In this document: positions 32,501-43,532 of the stretch, piece by piece
Layout of the letters: every line of letters starts with the position of its first letter
How positions within the stretch are numbered: the stretch's first letter is position 1
Source: Biomphalaria glabrata
Lineage: Eukaryota > Mollusca > Gastropoda > Planorbidae
Assembly: GCF_947242115.1 (NCBI RefSeq)
Contig: NC_074728.1
Coordinates: 2,544,701 to 2,608,700, forward strand
DNA: 64,000 bases
Reading direction: 5' to 3'
Program-made: the position numbers and the translations under genes
Notes under the pieces: model-generated
Databases searched by the model: none
Seen by the model: only the letters and a program-made list of their open reading frames with translations
Told to the model about the DNA's origin: nothing

Positions 32501-35500
32501 ACGCCAATGAATAATTGTGCAAAGTTACTATTCGATTCGAGATTGGGTGTGGTAGAAATAACGTGTACAGACATTTTATCAGACAGACAGACAGAAAGTT
32601 GGATAAACAAATAGACAGAGCGAGTTGGTATAGGGCCTTAAAGCATTGCAAAAAAGTTTGAATTTGATCCGAGAATGGGTGTGGGAGAAATAGTGTGTAC
32701 AATCTATTACTAGATAGAAAGAAAGATAGATAGACAGACAGTGTGAGTTGATATAAGTTATACTTTGTAAAATAAAAAAAAACAACCTTCACTTGATTTT
32801 GACAATCCTCTTTTTGTCCCAGTTTCAGATTCAAACAGTTTTTTAAATGTTCTAACGAAGTAATTTTCTTGAGCATCAGCTGATTCAGGAGTGTGTACTG
32901 AAACAAAAAAAAATATCTTTATGCTAAGATAACGTAAGCATCTTACTTATTTTTAAAGGATATATCTGTTTTGAAGGCTACAATTTTGAGTAGAATATAA
33001 GAAATTCATACATCGTACTAGATCGAAATATGCCATAAAAAGTAAATAAAAGGTAAATTGTCAAGACGAGGCTTGAGTGGCCAACACAGTGCATTGGTGA
33101 CTTCTGAACTTTTGATGGAAGGGCCAGTGGTTTTAAAAGAAAGTGTTTGTGTGTGCAGCAGTTTCAGCAGTTATATGTACAGAAGTAATGCGATTGAGCT
33201 AGCCATGTCTTGGGGGTAGGAGGAGGTGTAATTGTAAAGCTTTAATTTACATTATAACGTACTAAACCAGAACTACTGGCCAGAATTGAATTGTCCACGG
33301 CACTCTATTGTCTCATTGAATTGTCCACGGCACTTTATTGTCTCAGATGAAAGCATCAAACCTGAACTAGCTAGAATTCCACAATTCCACAGCAGCACTT
33401 GCAAAACTTAAACTGAGCTAAATAGACACGGAAATAGCATAAGCCCCCAAAAATATAGGGTCTACTGATGCACTCTCTGGTCACGTCCATATTCTTATAT
33501 GCTTGCGAATCTTGGACACTGACTGCTGATGTCAAAAAGATTGATCTTGCAATGGTATTAAGATGCTACAGAAAGATCCTAGGTGTGACAAGAGGGACAA
33601 TAAGGGTAGCTACTTTTTTTTCAATAAGAAAATTAAGAGTTAGTCCCCCTTAATACATTATTTAAGTGCCTCTTAACTGAATACAATGGTCACTTACTCT
33701 TGAGTCTTTGAGCTGACCAGTGTACATTATTGTTTAACTAAATCTCCATAATGTTTATATGATAGTTTCGTTGTTATGCTCTGACTGTGGTACTCAAGAG
33801 GAGTGTGCCTCTGGGAATGTATTTTCCTATAGCGAGCTAAGTAGATTTTATTTCTTTGTTGTCAATAAGTAGGTTTATGTAAATATTGTATGTCTACTTA
33901 TTCACTTATCCATTCCCGTATGTATTTTGTTTCTATAAAGACCAGATTTTGGTCGTATAGTATTTAAAAGACAAACATTTGTCTTGATACGCGACAGTTG
34001 TGTTTCTCATGGATGACGGTCATTCGATTGTTAGGACCTGTATTATATTATTGTAAGCCATCGTTTTGTTTTTGAGATGGCGGTTCTTTGATTATTTTGA
34101 ACTGAAACTGTCCTACTATTTTGATTTTTTAAAAATTATTTGACTTTCTTTTTTTTTTGGCCTTTATGTCAGTTTTCTTTTAATGATCTTTTTCTTTTGT
34201 TCCTAAATAAACTCTTTATTAGTTGTAACTCATATCTCCTTGTTATGACTTGTATGTCTCAGTAAGTTCTATATCTAGAGGTTATAATGAATAGCCTAGG
34301 TAGTATAATTTGGGACCGTGAAGTACCACTGGACTTTCAATTTACTTATGATTCCCACTACTTTCAATCTACATATAATTCCCACGTACTACTTTCAATG
34401 TACGTATGATTCCCACTACTTTCAATTTACTGATGATTGCCCCTACTTTCAATTTACTTATGATTCCCACTACTTTCAATTTACTTATAATTCCCACGTA
34501 CTACTTTCAATGTACGTATGATTCCCACTACTTTCAATTTACGTATGATTTCCACTACTTTCAATTTACGTATGGTTTCCACTACTTTCAATTTACGTAT
34601 GATTTCCACTACTTTCAATTTACGTATGGTTTCCACTACTTATAATTTACGTACAATTCACACTATTTGGACTTTTTTATGTACAATAGTTTTAATTCAC
34701 TTAGGTCACAATCATGTTTAATTGTTTCAATTTACTTATATTTATACAAAAAGAAATAGGAAAGGCTTCTGCAGCAATGGCCAAACTCTACAAGCGCGTG
34801 TGGAAAATAGCAAATTGACCTCGGCAACCAAAATCCTAGTCTAAAATGCCTGCATTATGAGCACACTTCTTTATGGCAGTGAGAGCTGGGCAACTTACAT
34901 GCGTCAAGAACACAGATTGAATAGCTTCCACCTACGCTGCCTGCGACGCATAATGTGCATCTCCTGGAGGGATCATGTCTCCAACCAGGAAGTTCTGAAA
35001 CGGGCCAATATGCACAGCATCTATGCTTTTCTTACACAGAGAAGACTACGCTGGCTCGGTCATGTCACTCGCATGCCAGATGGAAGAATCCCTAAAGACA
35101 TCCTATACGCTAAGCTTGCAGAGGGAGTCAGACCCAAGGGCCGCCCAAGACTAACCTACAAAATGTCTGTAAGCGAGACATGAGAGCCACGGGCATCGAT
35201 CAAAGAATGTGTGAGGAGATAGCCCAAGACCGGACAGCATGAGATAGACTGTACGTGCTGGAACTTCGCCGAGTGCAATAGAAAGGAAGCTGCATCAGTC
35301 AAGAGAAGGAAGAAGAAAGCTACCCTGTCAACTAGCCCTAAGTCAGATGCATACACATGCAGGAACAAAGGCAAACTCTGCCGTTCCAGTATTGGCTTGA
35401 TCAGTCACATCAGATTCTGCCCATTCTCAAGACGTAACCAAAGCCATTGTCTCACCTGGGCGCATCCATTGTCTTCCAAAACACAAGGAGCCATATACAT

Positions 35501-38500
35501 ATATATTTATACTAGTTTCAATTTACTTCTAATAAATACTAGTTTTAATTTACTTCTAATTTATACTAGTTTCAATTTACTTCTAATAAATACTAGTTTT
35601 AATTTACTTCTAATTTATACTAGTTTCAATTTATTTGTAATTTATAGTTTTAATCTACTTCTAATCTATACTAGTTAGCTAGTTATATTTTACAATTGTC
35701 GCAATTTACCAACCGAAGATCAACGCTTATCAGAAAGACAAAAAGAAAACAAATAGATCCTCGGCGGACAATGACTTCGTCTGTATTAGTTGTAACAAAA
35801 TATGCAGCAGGGCCGGCCTTGGATATTCGGAGGCCCTAGGCGAAGTGAATTTGGTGGCCCCAAATGAAATTTGAAAAAAAACAAAAAAAAAAAACAAGAA
35901 ACACCGAAAAAATAAAATTAGGCCTATGCAATTACTTAAAAACCTGCCCTGTGTCTATATATAAATCAATAAAATAGCTGAAATTTTCGTGCTCTATATA
36001 CCGCTCGCATTGTCGCAAGGTTCGCAATATCTGTCTCAATATTTTTTTTAAAATTATTTCTGAGACCCCACAGATTGGAGGCCCTAGGCGGCTGCCTAGT
36101 TTTCCTATGCCTTAGACCGGCCCTGTTTGAAGGTCGCAATTGGGTTAGCGTAGACATGTGATTGTGAAACACTGCACTCATCTTTGATCTTAAATCTCTA
36201 AGACATTATCGTTAGGAATTTATATACAAAAATATAATATATACTTGAAACTATGTGAAATGACTACATTGAACACATCAACACAATATGAAACATCAAA
36301 GTATCTTTTTTTTTTACCTTAGTTTCTAGATTCGTCAGCTTTGTCCAATGGTCTTGACCATCTTTGAGTTCTTTACATTTATATTGCGAAAAATCTGATT
36401 CAAGTCTTTCCAACTGGCTACTCAACTGAGTGTTTTGACGCTGGAGCGTATCTTCTAAATTCTGCAGATTGCTTGAAAGTTTTTGATCGGTCGTAGTTAT
36501 GAGCAGTTCCATGGCTTTTAAATCCTTGTTTTGTTTTGCTTGGTTTTCCGAGTCACTATTTTCATTTTCTCGTCTGATAGTACCTGTTTTGATTGCTGTC
36601 CTGATTGACGACACGATTTCTTCTAAACTTTCAACCCTTGATTGTAAATTCACAAAATTTTTGTAGTCTGAAATATTTCAAGGATTTAAAAAATTTAAGC
36701 AAATTGTAGGTCATTTTTCAGGACAAATTGTCGACTCTAAAGATTGTCAAGAATGATATGGGAAAATATCCCTCTTGCCAACTATTTTATACAAAAGCTA
36801 TATGAGACTAAGCTTAGAGGAACCCGAAAGCTGGAGGGTGAATCCTGGACGCTGATCTCAAACATGTCTCTACCGACTATAAATTCAACAGTAGGCTATA
36901 TCGCTGAGAAAAGAATTACTAGTTTGTTGGCCACATGGGGAAAACTCTTGTTTGACCGTTATAATTTTTCAAAGTAAAAATAAATAAGTGTAAATTTGGC
37001 TAGAGAACTAGATTTAGATCTAGATCAAACATCGGTTTTGAATTACTATCGCTTTCTTTAAAGAACTATCGTTTTCGGGAATTTCCGAATGTAAGGCATT
37101 ATTGATTCAAGAGATCAATAAGTTAAATAAATTTTCAAGAAATGTGTGCACACCGTCTTTAAAGGCTAGATCTAAAGGCCTATTATTGAAATATTATAAA
37201 GTGTAGTAGAGCTATACATTCGCTTAACCAGGAGTCTTTCTTGGAGGATTGGGGAGGGTGGTGTTAAAAAAAGGCTCCATTTATTTTTAATTTAAAACTC
37301 ATTAGTTATTAAGAGGAAAACAATCTCTCTCTTATAACTTGTATGTTTTTAACTTTATGTTTTTCTCTTATTATCTGTTATTATAATATTTGCGACCCTC
37401 GAGGCAGATCATGTACTGGTCTTTGTTTCTTTGGCCGATTGTTAACGAGGGTGTCAAGAGGCCAGCACAACGACCAACTGCTTTTGACTTTCCAAACTAA
37501 TGTTTGGTAACAATAAGAGTTGATTGGGGCGTCCGAAATTCAAATTCGAAATTATAAGCCAAGCGCTTTGCAACTCAGTCATCACCCTTCCTCGTTATAT
37601 GCGAAATCTACACAAAGTACACACAGCTACTATATTGCTAGTCCATATTCGAACCTGTGAGTGTGACTAAATATGCCTCGGCAAAAGTGGCTAAGACGGA
37701 TTTTGTGAGTCAGTTACAGAGATCGGATCACAAACAAAGAAATCCTATGCCGAACTGGGAGACGACCATTTAATGAGATTGTGACAGAGCGTCGCATAAG
37801 TTCCGACAGAATGAATGACAGAATGAATGACGCACACCAAGAGTTGCTATGACATGGAGGACAACACGAGGAAAGCGCAAACATGGACGTCCTCGTATAA
37901 CTTGGCACCACACTTTCATGGGGGACCTCAGAACAGTGGCACCAGGTGGGAAGAAGCTTTAGACGTTGCCAGTGGCAGATCTTAATGGAGACAGCTTGCC
38001 GCCCAATGCGCCGAACGGCGAGGAATGATCTAATTCTAAGTTAGAGTTTTAATTGCATACATGCAAACAATTAGGTCTTGTAAATTTAAATTGTTAGAAA
38101 AACATTGTATACATTTTTAAAAACGATTATTCTTCTATATTTACTTGTTTTGTCTGACAGTGTCTCAGCTGCATTCCTTGAACTGTTTGGTTCTTGGTTA
38201 TCTTTGAGAAAAGGTAACAAGAAAAAATTAGTTTTCAGAAATAATATGCTTCGAGATAAAGACCTATAAGAAATCATAAATAAATATTACAAAAAAAAAA
38301 AATCCCTTTCATTGCGTAAAATCGAAAACACACGCACACAATGACGGCAATTGAGACTGCACAATAATAATATTAAGCTTGTTAGTACTCTGTTACCAGA
38401 TATCTCATCATCTTATTCAACATTAGTTAATTAAGAGACATTTAAAATTTAGTTTGAGATTGTAAGGTCCCCTAATTAACGAAATCTTGCATTGCATACA

Positions 38501-41500
38501 TACAGATCCACTTAGCAATATCATTCAGTGGTTTTATTGAAGCCTTCGAGGGTGGGTAGAGGCCACAGAAAACAATACAAATAAAAACACTTGTCCATCT
38601 ACCTCAATTCGGCCCTGGCTATCGTGCATCATTAATTGAGTCGTTTGAGAGTTGCTCTTCCTCCACAGATTTCAGGACATGTGATATATTATAATAATAC
38701 TATATATAGACAGTAAATCAAAGTGCCCTGACATTTAGTCATAAATAAACACCTTATTACTTTAGGGCTTCACATACTTGACAGAGTTGCCTGTTTGTCT
38801 GTTATAAAAATAACTGCCCTCTGTGCCAGCTGCGCTATTTCCACAAATGTTGTGCTCGGTGTGGAGTTGTGTATCCAAGTCTCAATCTCATGAATGATCT
38901 ATAAAGAAAGTAGGCATAAAATATCTAACGTTGAGATATGTTCGTATTAACTATTCACACGTAGACTAAGAATACACTTAATAACGGAAAGCATAACCTC
39001 CTTATAAACGTTTCAGAAAAGCTTTAGTGAGAAAATATAAAAGGAAACGTCTGAGTCCTACTTCTGACACCCGAACATTATTACTATTATTATCACTGCT
39101 TTTGTATAGCACTACTTTCATGCGAAAGGCTAAAATACTACTATAGCATGCTCTGTACTGTCTGGTGTTCTATACTATTAAAGTATGTTCAGCGCACACT
39201 AGTCCAAACTTTTTTTTGATTATGTGAGGGATGTGTGGGGAATATATGTGGGGGATATGTGGGGAATATATGTGAAGGATATATGTGGGGAATATATGTG
39301 GGGGATATGTGGGAAATATATGTGGGGAACATATGTGGGGATATATGTGGGGATATGTGGGAAATATATGTGGGGGATATGTGGGGAACATATATGGAGG
39401 ATATGTGGGGAATATATGTGGGGGATATGTGGGAAATATATGTGGGGAATATAAGTGTGGGGGGAATATATGTGGGGGATATGTGGGGAAGGGGTATCTG
39501 AAAGAAGCAGCTTCCATAATGCCTTTAGATACTTAGCAAACACAACTCAGATCAAAGTTAAAATCTCTTTATCGAGATTCGAACTGAAACCCCGTAATTA
39601 TGCATCCAAGTGGTTTATACCAATCAGTTAGACATATTTAAAAAAAAAGTAATGTTCCCTTTCCAGACCCTGCGTTCTATAGGGCATATGTTGTATGGGT
39701 CATCTGTTTCTGTGACCCACGGTTAACTAGGGTGTCATGTGGCCAGCACAACGACCAACCGCCTTTACTTTCTCCAACTAAATCATGTTCCCATTCGAGC
39801 TGTGTGGACTCATTGGCACCCAAAGATCCCGAAATTAAAAAAAAAAACAGTATTCACCAGGATTCACCAGGATTCGAACCAGGGGCTTACAGTTCGGAAG
39901 CCAAGCGCCCTGCCGCTCAGCCACCGCGCCTCCGTTAGACATGTTGTAATTGGTTTTTTACGTCACAATTCTCTAAGTGCCTCTTAATGCTACCTCAGCA
40001 ATAAGGGAATTAGAATATAATGCTACCTCAGCAATAAGGGAATTAGAATATAATGCTACCTCAGCAATAAGGGAATTAGAATATAATGCTACCTCAGCAA
40101 TAAGGGAATTAGAATATAGATGATTGCAATTATACTTATTGATTGAGCAATCAGAACTATTTGTTTTACAAAGGTTATATTAACTCGCTCTGTCTGTCTG
40201 TCTGCTAAAAAGTTTGTACACGTTATTTCTTCCACACCCAATCTCGAATCAGGCTGAAATTTGCACAATTATTTCTTTTCCTGACAAAACAAAAATTAGT
40301 TTTAAAGAAATAACCAATTACTTTATTGACTATTTTTAATCAATTATTTTATTTTGTATCGGGAAAGAAACTGTACGAAACTTGAATTAGTTCCCATTAT
40401 ACTTTATAGAAAAACTAGTTCGCCGCTATAAAACCTTCTATTTTCATATGCATAAGCGCTTCCCTGGCACAGTGGTTAGTGTGTTGGCTTGAGCCCTCGA
40501 GTTCGAATTCAGGGCTTTCAAGAATTTTTTTAATTAATGCTTTTAAAAAGCGATCACGGTAACATTCAGTCAGATTGCCCATCCTCTCTCCCCAATCACT
40601 TTTCCAATTGGTTCAGAAAAGTGATAAAATCGTATCGTATTAAGAAAGCTTAAAGCATAAAATTGCGCTAAACAAAAACAATCGGTAAAAATATTTCTAA
40701 TCGCACAGATTTATTAGGCCTTTTGTTAGTTTAGCTATATTACAAATGTTATTACATGACTGTTGCTAATTAATTGATACAACTACGCTTAATATAATCT
40801 TTGTTGTCTGTTTGTTTTTTTAAGTATTGTTATATTTTTTGTCTTTTTTTTATAATTATGTTGATGAACGCATTTATTAAAAATTTTAATCAAGACGAAA
40901 GCTTCGCATAGGAGCAAAAACGCTCACAAAATATCTTGAGGAAGAAACTTAACTCTTCCGTAGTCTACATACATACGCAGGCACAGACAAACACACACAT
41001 ACATACAATGTCTTATATCCTGTTTAAGTTAAGTACCCTCCTTTTAGACATTGAACTCTACAGGTCATCTGTTTCTATGGCCAACGGTTAATGAGGGTGC
41101 CATGTGGCTAGCACAACGACCAACCCCATTTACTTTCCCCAACTCTATTTAATACGAGTAACCTACCTTGTTGGTATAGTCCGCGAGTCCAGACGTCCAG
41201 TCACTCTGTGCTTGTCTTAGGAAACTTATCTGCTGTGCCATGTATTGGCACTGTGCTTCTTTACTGTCTAAAGACATCTTTATGCACTTAAATAAAACCA
41301 AAAAATATTATGATCAGGAAATAATATAACTAGTTATAAGAAGTGGGATAAAATCAGTACACTATCAGTAGTAGGCCTAGTATAATGTTCAAAACCTTTG
41401 TAAGTTTTATTTTAATCAAAGACGGTGTACAATTAAAAACTGATCGTGCATGCTCGCATATTTGAGACAGTGAGTTATGATTCACGAGGTCCTACTGGTG

Positions 41501-43472
41501 TAAACCAATGAGCAATTGTAAATGATGCATGTATAAGTTGTACTTGATGCATTTCCAAAGTACCTTGATAATCCTAGATGCTTGTGTATCTTGTAATGTG
41601 TATTACTGATGCGAATTGTATTACTAAGACACATTATCACGTCACATCAATTATTACACAACGAACAGGATCCATGCACAGTAATTAAGTTCACTCGAGA
41701 TGAAAAAGAATAACGAATTTTAATGCAGAATGGGCCACAGTCGAGTCAGTCACTAGACCGATGTTATCCCTTCCAGAGCCTAGCGGTAACTGTCCTGAAA
41801 GTCTACAATACCAATGTCTAACACAATGCCTATGTTGTCACTAAAAAATGTCGCGTTCAAAGTCAGTCTACTAATGTAAGTTCCCAAACTAAACAAAGTG
41901 TCTAACACAATCTACCAACCTCACCTTCACACATCCCTTAGCCTGTACGACCGTTGGGGCACCACACAAGATCTGTTGACCGTCTTTCTCCATTCCTCTC
42001 TGTCTTTTGGCTTGGATAAGAATTTCTTTCAACGACAGGCCTGTCCATTCTTTTGTGTTGTCTTCCCATCGTTTTTTTTTAGCCTGCCTCTTCTTTTTCC
42101 TGGTACTGTTCACTGCAGGAAAGTCTTTGCGAGCCCTGAGAACCTTGTGATATGGCTTAAGAGTTTAAATTTGTGTCCAATCGCTGTATAAATGGCAATG
42201 GCAATGTCTTCGATTCAGAAAGATTAAGGATGAGTCCAGTGTTTCACATGACTATGCAGACCCTGTTTCGACCTGAATATTTTCCCGCAACTCGTGCACA
42301 TAAAGCCGATATCCGCTGGCGGTCTATTTTAGTTTTCTTTCCGTCTTCTGTGCCTGTCTTGAATTAGGGCTTTCCTTTGAGTCTCAAATATGTGTTCATC
42401 AGCCTTTGTGATAGCCTCTTCAACTGTCTTTTTTCAAAGGCCATCTGCTGCCAGCTGTATCAATCCTGTCTTTAATCTCATCATTTGTGATGCGGTCTTT
42501 GTAAGTGATACCTAGGATTCTTCTGTAGCATCTTAGGTCCATTGCTAGGATCCTTCTGTAGCATCTTAGGTCCATTGCTAGGATTCTTCTGTAGCATCTT
42601 TGGTCCATTGCTAGGATCCTTCTGTAGCATCTTAGGTCCATTGCTAGGATCCTTCTGTAGCATCTTAGGTCCATTACTAGGATTCTTCTGTAGCATCTTA
42701 GGTCCATTGCTAGGATCCTTCTGTAGCATCTTAGGTCCGTTGCTAGGATCCTTCTGTAGCATCTTAGGTCCATTGCTAGGATCCTTCTGTAGCATCTTAG
42801 GTCCATTGCTAGGATCCTTCTGTAGCATCTTAGGTCCATTGCTAGGATCCTTCTGTAGCATCTTAGGTCCATTGCTAGGATCCTTCTGTAGCATCTTAGG
42901 TCCATTGCTAGGATCCTTCTGTAGCATCTTAGGTCCATTGATAGGATACTTCTGTAGCATCTTAGGTCCATTGCTAGGATCCTTCTGTAGCATCTTATGT
43001 CCACTGCTAGGATCCTTCTGTAGCATCTTAGGTCCATTGCTAGGATCCTTCTGTAGCATCTTAGGTCCATTGCTAGGATCCTTCTGTAGCATCTTAGGTC
43101 CATTGCTAGGATCATCCTCTCTCAACAGAGATTTCTCATCATGGTTTTATGTTAACGTGACGGAAATTGACTTTTTTTTTAACTCTTTCACTCCGTAATT
43201 ATTTACCACATTCTGGTGGAATCAACGCTGGTATCGTCAGTTAGGAGAGAAAGGGTTAAGCACAAGCACTAAATACTTTTCTCAGAGAAGTGTCGTCAAA
43301 AACAAAAATATAGATTTACCTTTCATTAGGTGTGATGTGTTGGTTTAAGGAAGTGCCTTTTACGTCGGTCATACCTAAATCAAGGCGCCACTTGATTTCA
43401 TTATCCAAATTAACGTTCTTTTGTAGGGTAGAGTATTTTTCTTGTAAAATATTATATCTGTAACTGTAAAAA

Positions 43473-43532
<60 letters not shown>

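Noticed and set aside
32787-32897. Alternative reading of exon 7 as TPESADAQENYFVRTFKKLF
   Set aside because: This frame looks protein-like, but it does not fit the phase-0 donor of exon 6; the frame used (LLNQLMLKKITSLEHL) keeps phase on both sides. It remains a weak alternative.
39170-39543. HIFPTYPPHI and VGNICGGYVG repeat frames
   Set aside because: They arise from the minisatellite inside the SINE on both strands.
39989-40119. Possible CRISPR-like array
   Set aside because: Four direct units without distinct spacers in a eukaryotic intron: an ordinary tandem repeat.
42420-43198. Open frames of over 200 codons on both strands (MDLRCYRRIL, NGPKMLQKDPS and SFCSILGPLLG repeats)
   Set aside because: They are frames through the 33-bp LINE-derived minisatellite; the length divisible by three keeps them open.
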